Source of the DNA: Streptomyces liliifuscus
GTDB taxonomy: Bacteria; Actinomycetota; Actinomycetes; Streptomycetales; Streptomycetaceae
Reading direction: 5' to 3'
NCBI RefSeq assembly: GCF_016598615.1
Contig: NZ_CP066831.1
Span: forward strand, 3,472,001-3,536,000
DNA: 64,000 bases
Positions 43,207 through 52,307 of the stretch are shown here, in pieces (positions within the stretch are counted from its first letter, which is position 1; the number at the start of each line of letters is the position of its first letter). The position numbers and the translations under genes are program-made. Under the pieces are notes generated by a model, which saw only the letters and a program-made list of their open reading frames with translations, searched no databases and was not told the origin of the DNA.

Positions 43207-44436
43207 ATGCCGTTCGGGTTGTATCTGTTGGGGCTCGCTGTCTTCGCTCAGGGGACCTCCGAGTTCATGTTGTCCGGGCTGGTCCCGGACATCGCGCGGG
43301 AGATGGGGGTGTCGGTACCGGCGGCCGGGTCGCTGACCTCGGCGTTCGCCGCCGGGATGGTCGTGGGCGCGCCGCTGATGGCCGTACTGGCGCGGCGCTG
43401 GTCCCGGCGTGCGGCGCTGCTGGGGTTTCTGGGCGTCTTCCTGGTGGTCCATGTCGTCGGTGCGGTCACCGACAGCTTCACCGTGCTGCTGGTCACCCGG
43501 GTCGTGGGCGCGCTCGCCAACGCCGGGTTCCTGGCGGTCGCCGTGGTGACGGCCGTGGCGATGGTCGACGCCGACGCCAAGGCGCGGGCCACGTCCGTGC
43601 TGCTCGGCGGGGTCACCGTCGCCTGTGTGGCGGGGGTGCCGGGCGGTGCCGTCCTCGGGCAGCTGTGGGGATGGCGGTCCGCCTTCTGGGCCGTGGTCGT
43701 GCTGTCCGTGCCCGCCCTCTTCGCGATCGTGCGGTCGGTGCCGGGCGGAGTGCCGGAGACCGCTCGCGCGAGTGTGCGCGGCGAGGTACGGGCGCTTCGT
43801 GCGCCCCAGCTCCAAGTGGCCCTGTTTCTCGGGGCGTTGGTGAACGGGGCCACCTTCTGCACGTTCACCTATCTCGCACCGATCGTCACCTCCGTCGCCG
43901 GCCTGGGCGAGGCATGGGTGCCCCTGGTGCTCGCGCTCTTCGGGTTGGGATCGTTCGTCGGGGTCGCCGTCGCCGGGCGGATCGCCGATGCCCGGCCCGG
44001 GCGGGTCCTCGTCGGGGGCGGAGCGGCCCTGCTCGTCGGGTGGGGCCTCCTCGGCCTGACCGCCGGGAACCCGGTGGCGGCCGTCGTACTCGCCTTCGTA
44101 CAGGGTGTGTTGTCGTTCGGGGTCGGGTCCACGCTGATCTCCCGGGTGCTGTACGAGGCGGCCGGCGCGCCCACCCTGGCGGGCGGTTTCGCCACGGCGG
44201 CGTTCAACGTGGGCGGGGCGCTCGGGCCGTGGCTGGGCGGGCTCGCGATCGGGGCGGGTCTTGGGTACCGCTCGCCGGTGTGGGTGAGTGTCGTGCTGGT
44301 GGGGCTCGCCCTGGTGGCGGGAGGGGCCGCGCGGCGGACAGGGGCTCTCGCGGTCCACGTGCGCAGCGACGGCGACGCGGACGGCGTCCGCCGCTTCGAC
44401 GACAGCGGGCGTCCCCTCGGACGGTCCACGGAATAA
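43207..44436 (+). CDS. Cml/CmlR-type MFS drug exporter, 409 aa
   Basis: This is a 12-TM major-facilitator antiporter. The start MPFGLYLLGLAVFAQGTSEF and FMLSGLVPDIAREMGVSVPA, then GMVVGAPLMAVLARRWSRRA, closely follow the chloramphenicol exporters of Streptomyces lividans and Rhodococcus known as CmlR/Cmx. A C-terminal tail of about 40 residues is hydrophilic. The ATG at 43207 has GGAG 7 nt upstream. Chloramphenicol or a related phenicol is the likely substrate by family; natural substrates could differ. A possible leader ORF lies upstream. Confidence 0.88.
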   Translation: MPFGLYLLGLAVFAQGTSEFMLSGLVPDIAREMGVSVPAAGSLTSAFAAGMVVGAPLMAVLARRWSRRAALLGFLGVFLVVHVVGAVTDSFTVLLVTRVVGALANAGFLAVAVVTAVAMVDADAKARATSVLLGGVTVACVAGVPGGAVLGQLWGWRSAFWAVVVLSVPALFAIVRSVPGGVPETARASVRGEVRALRAPQLQVALFLGALVNGATFCTFTYLAPIVTSVAGLGEAWVPLVLALFGLGSFVGVAVAGRIADARPGRVLVGGGAALLVGWGLLGLTAGNPVAAVVLAFVQGVLSFGVGSTLISRVLYEAAGAPTLAGGFATAAFNVGGALGPWLGGLAIGAGLGYRSPVWVSVVLVGLALVAGGAARRTGALAVHVRSDGDADGVRRFDDSGRPLGRSTE

Positions 44437-44463
44437 CCCGGTGCGGGTCGGCGGGCGGGCGGT

Positions 44464-44475
44464 TAGCCTCCGGGG
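44464..44475 (+). promoter_or_regulatory. Leaderless-type -10 box for the 44476 gene
   Basis: TAGCCT (44464-44469), 6 nt, then ATG at 44476. It is the same hexamer and spacing as at 43012. Confidence 0.5.
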
Positions 44476-44973
44476 ATGACCTGGCTGCCCGCTGACTTCG
44501 TCCATCCGCTGCGCGTCGACGTGCCCGGCGGGCATCATCTGCGGCCGATCACCGGGGGCGACGCCGCGATCGACTACCCGACGGTGATGGGGTCGCGGGA
44601 GCGGCTGTGGTCCATCTTCGGGGAGGCCTGGGGATGGCCCGCCGCCACGATCACGTACGAGGCGAATCTGGCCGACCTGGAGCGGCACGAGGCCGAGATC
44701 GCCGCCCACGAGTCGTTCAACTACGTGCTGTTCGACGAGGCGGAGAGCGTCGAGTACGGGTGCGTCTACATCGATCCGCCGGAGAAGGCCGGGGCCGATG
44801 CCGAGATCTCCTGGTGGGTCGTCGACGAGCGGGTGGGGACCGAACTGGAGCGGGATCTCGACGCGTTCGTGCCGCGGTGGATCGGTGAGGCGTGGCCCTT
44901 CGAGCGGCCGCGGTTCATCGGGCGCGACCTGTCCTGGAAGGAATGGCTGGCCCTGCCGGGTCCGGCTCGCTGA
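44476..44973 (+). CDS. GNAT-like acetyltransferase family protein, 165 aa
   Basis: The protein has a GNAT-like plan: LRPITGGDAAIDYPTVMGS, an acidic helical part, then FNYVLFDEAESVEYGCVYIDPPEK (strand 4-like) and AEISWWVVDERVGTELERDLDAFVPRWI, where the pyrophosphate-binding loop is degenerate. The classical Q/RxxGxG/A is not evident, so activity is uncertain. Many Streptomyces carry this variant. Translation appears leaderless. Confidence 0.75.
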   Translation: MTWLPADFVHPLRVDVPGGHHLRPITGGDAAIDYPTVMGSRERLWSIFGEAWGWPAATITYEANLADLERHEAEIAAHESFNYVLFDEAESVEYGCVYIDPPEKAGADAEISWWVVDERVGTELERDLDAFVPRWIGEAWPFERPRFIGRDLSWKEWLALPGPAR

Positions 44974-45012
44974 GCCGTTGGGGGCCGAGTTGGGGGCCCA
45001 TTCGTATGTGTG

Positions 45013-45141
45013 TCGGCTGCGGGCCCGGTGGGGGCTGGTCGCGCAGTTCCCCGCGCCCCTTAAAAGCAGGGGGTGCACGCGAGCTTTTTTCTTTCAGGGG
45101 CGCGGGGAACTGCGCGAGCAACCACGACGCACCCGCAGCCG
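45013..45141. repeat. Dispersed repeat, inverted pair E
   Basis: Forward copy 45013-45066 (CGGCTGCGGGCCCGGTGGGG to CCCCGCGCCCCTTAAAA) and reverse copy 45096-45141 (AGGGGCGCGGGGAACTGCGC to CCCGCAGCCG). It sits between convergent gene ends, and the two arms can pair over about 45 bp. Confidence 0.75.
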
Positions 45142-45176
45142 AACACAAAGGGGCCCCTCCCAAAAAAATGGCGCTC

Positions 45177-46010
45177 CTACGCGTCCCGCACCCTGAAGGC
45201 CGCGCCCGCCACCAGCAGCAACCCGAGTGCGTACGCCGCCAGTACGCCGAGGCCCGGCCATGGGCCGATCGGGAGGCGGGAGAGGTCCCGTGTCGCCTGG
45301 ACGGCCAGGCCCGCCGGCATCGGGGCCCAGCGTTCGAGACGGTCCCGCCAGTTCGGGTCGCCCAGCAGGTCGGCCAGGAGCGGGATCGCGTACAGCAGGC
45401 CCAGGCCCGTGGTGATGGCGCCCGTGCTGTCCCGCAGCAGGGCCGCGAGGCCGAGGCCGAGCAGGGCGGTCAGGGTGAGGCAGAGGACCGACCCGAAGGC
45501 GGCGCGGAGTGTGGGGCCGTCGGCCAGGGACGGGAGCGGGTAGCCGGCTTCCGGGGTGAAGCCGTTGCCGGGGAGGATCAGCCGGCCCGCGTAGAGGGAA
45601 CCGAGGATCGCCGCTGTTCCCGCCGCCGCCGTCATCGCGGCCAGCACCGCCGCCTTCGACACCAGCAGCGCCACCCGGTGCGGCATCGCCGTCAGTGTCG
45701 TGCGGATCGTGCCCGTGCCGTACTCCGCCCCCATCAACAGCGCGCCGAGGACGAGGGCCGTCGCCTGGCCCAGCCAGACGCCCGTCAGGCTCAGTTTCAC
45801 CGTGTCCTCGTGGCAGGCGGCCGCCGACGGGCACGCACCGGTGCCGACGGCGGACAGCGCGGCCACGCCGACCGTGACCGTGAGGACCGCGGTCGCCGCC
45901 AGCAGCCACCAACTGCTTTGCAGCGTACGGAGTTTCGTCCACTCGGCGTGCAGCGGCCGCAGTGCCGTCAGGCGGGCGTGCGGCCGCCGCGGCGCCCTCG
46001 GGCTGCTCAC
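45177..46010 (-). CDS. ABC-2-type permease, 277 aa
   Basis: This is a membrane permease with six predicted spans (first LAATAVLTVTVGVAAL; others around VLGALLMGAEYG, AVLAAMTAAAGTAAILG, VLCLTLTALLGLGLAALL, TTGLGLLYAIPLLADLLG, GLGVLAAYALGLLLVAGAAF). GTIRTTLTAMPHRV after the second span is typical of ABC-2 proteins. It is the second permease of a three-gene transporter, started by GTG after GGAGGGACGC and overlapping the previous stop as GTGA. Confidence 0.88.
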   Translation of the reverse strand: MSSPRAPRRPHARLTALRPLHAEWTKLRTLQSSWWLLAATAVLTVTVGVAALSAVGTGACPSAAACHEDTVKLSLTGVWLGQATALVLGALLMGAEYGTGTIRTTLTAMPHRVALLVSKAAVLAAMTAAAGTAAILGSLYAGRLILPGNGFTPEAGYPLPSLADGPTLRAAFGSVLCLTLTALLGLGLAALLRDSTGAITTGLGLLYAIPLLADLLGDPNWRDRLERWAPMPAGLAVQATRDLSRLPIGPWPGLGVLAAYALGLLLVAGAAFRVRDA

Positions 46011-47593
46011 GCGTCCCTCCTGCGCAGGCGCCAGAGCGCGAGGGCCAGCGCCACCGCCGCGTAAACACCCAGCACCGCCAGGCCGTTCCAGGGGGCCATC
46101 GGATAACAGCCGCTCTCCGGCAGGCAGTTGTGGTCCACCTGCGGGTAGTAGGTGACCCCCTGCTGGATCGCGAAGGCCGCCGCCGGGGTCAGCCGCAGCA
46201 GCCACTCGCCGGCCGGCAGCGGGAGGGCGAACGCCAGGATCTGCGGCAGGATCACCAGGACCACGACCACCGTGATCGCGCCCGCGCTGCTGCGGAGCAA
46301 CGTGCCCACGGCCAGGGCGAGTACCGCCACCAGGGACAGCAGGAGCGCGCTGCCGACGACGGCCCGCGGGACCGCCCCCTCCAGCATCGACAGATCCGGG
46401 AACGCGGGCGGCTCGAAGCCGTTGGAGCGCAGCGTGTCCTGGGCGAGCGAGAAGGCCAGCGCCGCCGCGACGAGCCCCGCCGCGAACGTCACTCCCCCGA
46501 TCACCAGGACCTTCGCCGCCAGCACCTGTCCCCGGCGCGGACTCGCCGTGAACGTCGTACGGATCATGCCGCGCTTGTACTCGGCGGTGATGAAGAGCGC
46601 GCCGAGCGCCACCATGAACAGGACGCCGACGAAGACTCCCTGGAAGCTCATCTGGACGGTGTCGCCGCCGGTCTGGTCCGGCGCGATGTCGCCCTGGCCG
46701 GTGAGCGTGAAGGCGCCGTCGCCGGTGACCTTCGTGCTGCCGGGGATCGGCCGCGCCGGGCCCGACTCCGGGAGGTTCGGGTCGTCGGGGTCGGGGGCGC
46801 CCACGTCGGTGCTGGTCCAGGAGGGGCGCGCGCTGTCGCCGCGCAGTTCCACATGGCCGAAGGCCGCCGTCGCGGTCGCGATTCCCGCGGTCGCGGACGT
46901 GCCGCCGAAGGAGCGGCGCAGGGTGGTGTGCGCGGGGGTGGCGACGAACAGTCCCGCCCGGGCCGTCTTCGGCAGGTCCGCCGGGCGGACGGTCGCGATC
47001 TTCGTCCACTCGCGGCCGTCCGGCGACTCGTAGCCCGTCAGCTCCTGGCCCGAGCGGGTCAGCCGGAGCCAGCGCGCCCCGGCGGACGAGCCCTTCTCGT
47101 CGTGGGTGAAGTCCCACTGCATACGGACGCCGTGGTCCGGGGTCACCATCAGGGCCACATACGAACTGCCGGGCTTCGTACTCGACTTGACGATGACGCC
47201 TGCCTTCGCCCAGGGCTCCGGTGTCCTGCCCTCGTGTCCCTCGATGCCGGACACCTGGACCGTGACGCTGCCGTCCCCGGTGAGCGGCCGGTGGACGAGG
47301 CGGAAGGTGTCGTTCACGCGGGTTCCGTCGGGGGCGGAGACGATGCGGACCTGGCCGTTGGAGTCGTTGACGGCGCCGCTCGCGCCGAGTTGAGAGATCA
47401 CGACCGTGGCGGCGGCCGCCAGCACGAGGACCAGCAGCCAGCTCCGTACGGTCCAGAACTTGCTCCACTCCGCGCGCAGCAGCCGTACGAACCCGTCCCG
47501 GCCCGGCTGGAGTTGGGACTTGTACGGGGTTCTCGGCGCAGGTGCCGGAGGAGTCGAGGGAGTGAGTGAGGGCGGTGTCGAGGAGGACGTCAT
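46007..47593 (-). CDS. ABC-2-type permease with large extracytoplasmic lectin-like insert, 528 aa
   Basis: After TM1 (about 52-70) the chain leaves the membrane for nearly 250 residues (72-318) before the remaining five spans. This insert includes a concanavalin-like region (DGSVTVQVSGIEG, WAKAGVIVKSSTK, SSYVALMVTPDHGVRMQWDF, WLRLTRSGQELTGYESPDG, GLFVATPA) as in DUF1349-like modules. Then come MGALFITAEYKRGMIRTTF and other ABC-2 signatures. It overlaps the ATPase stop as ATGA. An extracellular sugar- or envelope-binding sensor attached to a permease is the inferred role. Confidence 0.88.
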   Translation of the reverse strand: MTSSSTPPSLTPSTPPAPAPRTPYKSQLQPGRDGFVRLLRAEWSKFWTVRSWLLVLVLAAAATVVISQLGASGAVNDSNGQVRIVSAPDGTRVNDTFRLVHRPLTGDGSVTVQVSGIEGHEGRTPEPWAKAGVIVKSSTKPGSSYVALMVTPDHGVRMQWDFTHDEKGSSAGARWLRLTRSGQELTGYESPDGREWTKIATVRPADLPKTARAGLFVATPAHTTLRRSFGGTSATAGIATATAAFGHVELRGDSARPSWTSTDVGAPDPDDPNLPESGPARPIPGSTKVTGDGAFTLTGQGDIAPDQTGGDTVQMSFQGVFVGVLFMVALGALFITAEYKRGMIRTTFTASPRRGQVLAAKVLVIGGVTFAAGLVAAALAFSLAQDTLRSNGFEPPAFPDLSMLEGAVPRAVVGSALLLSLVAVLALAVGTLLRSSAGAITVVVVLVILPQILAFALPLPAGEWLLRLTPAAAFAIQQGVTYYPQVDHNCLPESGCYPMAPWNGLAVLGVYAAVALALALWRLRRRDA

Positions 47594-48522
47594 CGTGCGA
47601 CCTCGCCGTCCACCGCGGAGACGAACTCCGTCGAGTCCCGGGTCAGTTCCATGTACGCCTCTTCCAGGGTGGCCCGGTGGGCGCCCACCTCCGCGAACGC
47701 GATCCCGGCCTCGGTGAGGAGCGCCACGATCCGTTCCGACGGCAGACCGGTGACGGTGAGGGTGTCGCGGCCGGTCACCGCGACCGTGCCGCCCTTGCGG
47801 GCGAGCAGTTCCATCGCCTCCGTACGAGCACTCGTACGCAGGGCCACTCGGTCGCCGGACGCGGCGGCCAGCAGGTCGGCGACGGCCGTGTCGGCGATCA
47901 GGCGCCCGCGGCCGATGACGACCAAGTGGTCGGCGGTGTCCTCGAGTTCGCTCATGAGATGGCTGGACACGAGGACGGCACGGCCCTCGGCGGCCAGCCG
48001 GCGCAGCAGGCCGCGGATCCACCGGATGCCCTCGGGGTCGAGGCCGTTGACCGGTTCGTCGAGAAGGAGCACGGGCGGGTCGCCGAGGAGCGCGGCGGCG
48101 ATGCCGAGGCGCTGGCGCATGCCGAGCGAGTAGCCGCCCGCCCTGCGTCGGGCCGGCTGCTCCATGCCGACCTGTTCGAGGACCTCGTCGACCCGGCGCA
48201 TGGGCAGGCCGTGCGAGTGGGCCAGCCAGCGCAGATGGTCGCGGCCACGGCGGGCCGGGTGCAGCGCGGCGGCGTCGAGCAGCGCGCCGACCTCCAACAG
48301 CGGGGTGCGCAGGGCGTGGTAGGGGCGCCCGCCGATGAGGGCGTGCCCCGCGTCGGGGGCGTCCAGACCGAGCACGGTCCGCATGGTCGTCGACTTGCCT
48401 GCCCCGTTGGGGCCGACGAAGCCGGTGACCTGGCCCGGTTCGACCGTGAAGGAGAGCCCGTCCACGGCGACGGTCTGCCCGAACCTCTTGCGGAGGTCCC
48501 GGACTTCGATGGTTGCGTCCAT
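47590..48522 (-). CDS. ABC transporter ATP-binding protein, 310 aa
   Basis: The ATPase subunit has Walker A GPNGAGKSTT, Q-loop-like region LLEVGALLDAAALHPAR, signature SLGMRQRLGIAAALLGDP, Walker B VLLLDEPVNGLDPEG and switch His in LVSSHLMSELE. The C-terminal extension to residue 310 is typical of NatA/BcrA-type exporters. TAGCCT lies 7 nt before the ATG, so the gene is probably leaderless. It is divergent from the histidine kinase gene and first in the transporter operon. Confidence 0.94.
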   Translation of the reverse strand: MDATIEVRDLRKRFGQTVAVDGLSFTVEPGQVTGFVGPNGAGKSTTMRTVLGLDAPDAGHALIGGRPYHALRTPLLEVGALLDAAALHPARRGRDHLRWLAHSHGLPMRRVDEVLEQVGMEQPARRRAGGYSLGMRQRLGIAAALLGDPPVLLLDEPVNGLDPEGIRWIRGLLRRLAAEGRAVLVSSHLMSELEDTADHLVVIGRGRLIADTAVADLLAAASGDRVALRTSARTEAMELLARKGGTVAVTGRDTLTVTGLPSERIVALLTEAGIAFAEVGAHRATLEEAYMELTRDSTEFVSAVDGEVAR

Positions 48523-48529
48523 GTCAGCG

Positions 48530-48535
48530 AGGCTA
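48530..48535 (-). promoter_or_regulatory. -10 box of the ABC transporter operon
   Basis: TAGCCT on the minus strand, 7 nt before the ATG at 48522. No Shine-Dalgarno is present. The divergent gap to the kinase gene is 147 nt. Confidence 0.4.
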
Positions 48536-48669
48536 GGGATCCCGGGCGGGCCGCGTCGTCCCGCCCGGGAGCAGTCTTCGCCACCCCTGGCCCGGGGGAC
48601 GGCATCCCCCACGCGAGGGACACCGCACTGCCGACCTGGGGGACGCGGTCCGGCGCGGGCGGCGGCAGA

Positions 48670-50412
48670 ATGACGGACGTGGACAGGGCGGAGGAAATGG
48701 ACGAGGCGACGACAGTGCGGGCGGACCCTCGACCCCTGGAACAGCCGCGCCCGCCCGGCCAGATGGGGCTGCGCCGACTCTGGCCGTTGGGGGTGCGCGG
48801 GTCCTGGCCGTTGGGGCTGCGCGGGCCGTGGCAGTCGGGATTGCGCGAGCCCTGGCAGGCGAGGCTGCCCGAGTCCTGGCAGTCGGGGCTGCGTCGGGCC
48901 GCCGATTCCCGCGCAGCTCGCGCGCGCGACCGCGGCGCAGTCGCCGACGGGCACGGCGCAGGCACCGGCGGCCATGACGTACGTACCCCCGGCCGTGGCG
49001 TACACGCTCTCGGCCGGGGCGTAAGCACTCTCCTCGGCCGGGCGGTGCGCTCCCTCTCCCCCGAGGCGCGGCCCGGCTCCCCGGCCCGGTTCTCCGCCCG
49101 TACCGCCCATTTCGCCGGTGCCGCCCGTACCGCCCGTTTCGGCAGTGCCCCTGGTGCCTCCGGTGCCGGGCCCCTCTCCCCCGTCGTGCTCTCCGTCGGG
49201 CTCGCGGTCCTCGCGTCCGTCGAGATCCTGGTGCGCGCCGCCGGGCTGCGCGGGAATCTCGCGCTGGCCGTGCTGCTCGCGCTGTGCACCACGCTGCCCG
49301 TGGGGTTCGTCCTCGCGCCGGAGCGCGGGGCGCCCATCCGCGGCACCGCGGCCATCGCGCTCACGACCGCCTGCGTCCTGGCCCTGGAACCCTTCCGCGC
49401 CCTCACCCTCGCGGGAGCGGCGGCCCAGCTGATCACCGTCCATGCGCTGGGCCGCGCGGGGACACCCCTGCTCAGCGGCCTGCTCGTGCTGCCGTACGTC
49501 GGTCTCGCGCTGGCCGCGGCAGGCGACCCCGCCGACTCCACCGTCCGTGTCGTGGCCGTCCTGGTCGCCACGCTCGCCTCCGCCGCGGCGGCCACGGGCA
49601 TCACCCGGCACGTACGGACGGCCGCGCAGGCCCACAGCGCAACGGAACGCGCCTTCGCGGACACCCTGCTCGAACACGCGGCACGGGGTGAACGGGCCCG
49701 TATCGCAAGGGAGTTGCACGATGTCGTCGCCCATCACATCTCGATGATCGCCGTACAGGCCGAGACCGCCCGGCTGACCACCCAGGGGCTGCCCGCCGAC
49801 GGCGCCACCCGGCTGCTCGCCATCGGGGACACCGCGCGGGCCGCCCTGACGGAGATGCGGCGGCTGCTCGGAGTGCTGCGCGAGGACGCGGACGTGGGGG
49901 TCACCCGGCGCCCCCAGCCGGGCCTGCGCCAGCTGATGGAGCTGGTCGACGACTCCCGGGACGCCGCGGGCTCCCGTACCCGGCTGATCGTCAGCGGCAC
50001 GGTCGCCCCGCTCGACCCCGGCATCGAGGTCACCGCCTACCGCATCGTCCAGGAGGCCCTGACGAACGCCCGCCGGCACGCTCCGGGCGCCGCCGTCGAC
50101 GTAGAACTCCGGTACGGGACGGACGACTTGGAGCTTCGCGTACGCGACAACGGCCCCGGACCCGGAACGGGAACCGAGCCCGGAAGGGGAGCCGGACCCG
50201 GCTACGGCTCCCGTTCCGGCTCGGAGCCCGCGCACCCCGCACACCCCACGCACCCCACGCACCCAGCACCCCGTGACCACGCCGGACACGGCCTCCTCGG
50301 CATGCACGAACGTGCGGCCACCGTGGGCGGCACCCTGCGCACCGGCCCCGCACCGGGCGGCGGCTTCCTGGTCGAGGCACGCCTCCCGGTACGGGCGGAG
50401 GCCCTCGCATGA
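48670..50412 (+). CDS. Histidine kinase of NarL-type two-component system, 580 aa
   Basis: This is a HisKA_3-type kinase. Several membrane segments lie between about 170 and 310, then the H-box ARIARELHDVVAHHISMI (His350) and an HATPase domain (EALTNARRHAPG, RDNGPGPG, GLLGMHERAATVGGTLRTG). A low-complexity Gly/Pro/His insert (GTGTEPGRGAGPGYGS to HPTHPTHP) interrupts the ATP-lid. The N-terminal 170 residues are unusual: five copies of an eight-residue WxxGLRxP-like unit (38-77) then an Arg/Ala-rich region. The start is uncertain; an ATG at 48697 is possible. It overlaps the regulator as ATGA. Confidence 0.88.
   Translation: MTDVDRAEEMDEATTVRADPRPLEQPRPPGQMGLRRLWPLGVRGSWPLGLRGPWQSGLREPWQARLPESWQSGLRRAADSRAARARDRGAVADGHGAGTGGHDVRTPGRGVHALGRGVSTLLGRAVRSLSPEARPGSPARFSARTAHFAGAARTARFGSAPGASGAGPLSPVVLSVGLAVLASVEILVRAAGLRGNLALAVLLALCTTLPVGFVLAPERGAPIRGTAAIALTTACVLALEPFRALTLAGAAAQLITVHALGRAGTPLLSGLLVLPYVGLALAAAGDPADSTVRVVAVLVATLASAAAATGITRHVRTAAQAHSATERAFADTLLEHAARGERARIARELHDVVAHHISMIAVQAETARLTTQGLPADGATRLLAIGDTARAALTEMRRLLGVLREDADVGVTRRPQPGLRQLMELVDDSRDAAGSRTRLIVSGTVAPLDPGIEVTAYRIVQEALTNARRHAPGAAVDVELRYGTDDLELRVRDNGPGPGTGTEPGRGAGPGYGSRSGSEPAHPAHPTHPTHPAPRDHAGHGLLGMHERAATVGGTLRTGPAPGGGFLVEARLPVRAEALA
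48781..48900 (+). repeat. Five tandem 24-bp repeats coding a Trp-containing octapeptide
   Basis: The units begin with W at residues 38, 46, 54, 62 and 70 of the kinase (WPLGVRGS, WPLGLRGP, WQSGLREP, WQARLPES, WQSGLRRA). Spacing is exactly 24 nt. Divergence between units suggests an older duplication. Confidence 0.85.
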
Positions 50413-51176
50413 CGACCCCCGAAGCCGCCCCCGAAGCGGTCGCCCAGGCCAGCGCCGAGACACACGCCGAGCCGGCGGCAGATCCGCCGGCCGAAGCCCG
50501 CCCCGTCCGTATCGTCGTGGCCGACGACCACGAGGTCGTCCGCGCCGGATACGCCGGACTCCTCGCCACCCAGCCGGACTTCACGGTCGTGGGCACCGCG
50601 CGGGACGGCGCGGAGGCGGTCCGCGTCTGCCGCGAACACCGGCCCGACGTGGTGTTGATGGACGTACGGATGCCGGTGTCGGACGGCATCCAGGCGACCG
50701 CGGAACTCATGGGCGACGCCGGAACCGCACACCCGCCCCGCGTGCTGATCCTGACCACCTTCGACCTCGACGAGCACGTGTACGACGCCCTCATCGCCGG
50801 AGCGAGCGGCTTCCTCCTCAAGGACGTCACCGCGGAGCGGCTGTTCGACGCCGTACGCGTGGTCGCGGCCGGGGAGGCCCTGCTGGCACCCGGGGTCACG
50901 CGTCGGCTGATCGCCGAGTTCGCCCGGCTGAAGCCCAGGGCGCCGCGCCGGGACGCGCTCGCGGTCCTCACTCCGCGCGAGTCGGAGGTGCTGCGGCTGC
51001 TCGCCGAGGGGCTGTCCAATCCGGAGCTCGCCGGGCGTCTGCACGTGGGCGAGGAGACGGTGAAGACGCACGTCAGCCGGGTGCTTTCGAAGCTCGGGCT
51101 GCGCGACCGGACCCAGGCGGTGGTCATGGCGTACGAGACGGGTCTGGTCGTGCCGGGGGCGGGGAACTCGGCCTGA
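50409..51176 (+). CDS. NarL/FixJ-family response regulator, 255 aa
   Basis: The receiver domain has RIVVADDHEVVRAGYAGLL, phospho-acceptor Asp in VVLMDVRMPVSDG, and ILTTFDLDEHVYDAL. The C-terminal LuxR HTH is LTPRESEVLRLLAEGLSNPELAGRLHVGEETVKTHVSRVL. An additional Ala/Glu-rich N-terminal stretch of about 30 residues precedes the domain. It is coupled to the kinase stop. The pair probably controls the divergent ABC transporter. Confidence 0.95.
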   Translation: MTTPEAAPEAVAQASAETHAEPAADPPAEARPVRIVVADDHEVVRAGYAGLLATQPDFTVVGTARDGAEAVRVCREHRPDVVLMDVRMPVSDGIQATAELMGDAGTAHPPRVLILTTFDLDEHVYDALIAGASGFLLKDVTAERLFDAVRVVAAGEALLAPGVTRRLIAEFARLKPRAPRRDALAVLTPRESEVLRLLAEGLSNPELAGRLHVGEETVKTHVSRVLSKLGLRDRTQAVVMAYETGLVVPGAGNSA

Positions 51177-51251
51177 CCGGATAGGGGCGGCCGAATTTCA
51201 CCCCTTGTGGCGGCGCTCACAGCGTTCACATAATCCCTCAACAGAAATTGA

Positions 51252-52157
<906 letters not shown>

Positions 52158-52182
52158 CGCCTGCCCATCTCCCGTACGACCT

Positions 52183-52216
52183 CCACAGGCCCGGCGCGCT
52201 GCTCAGCGCCGGGCCT
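52183..52216 (+). terminator. Terminator of the trypsin gene
   Basis: A perfect 13-bp stem, ACAGGCCCGGCGC with its complement, and an 8-nt loop, 26 nt after the stop. Confidence 0.85.
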
Positions 52217-52307
52217 GTGCCCGCACCACCGAAGGGCTCCGCACCACCGAAGGCTCCGCACCTCCGAAGGACGAACGACTCGGCCGTGAGCCGGAGTTGA
52301 GCCGGGT

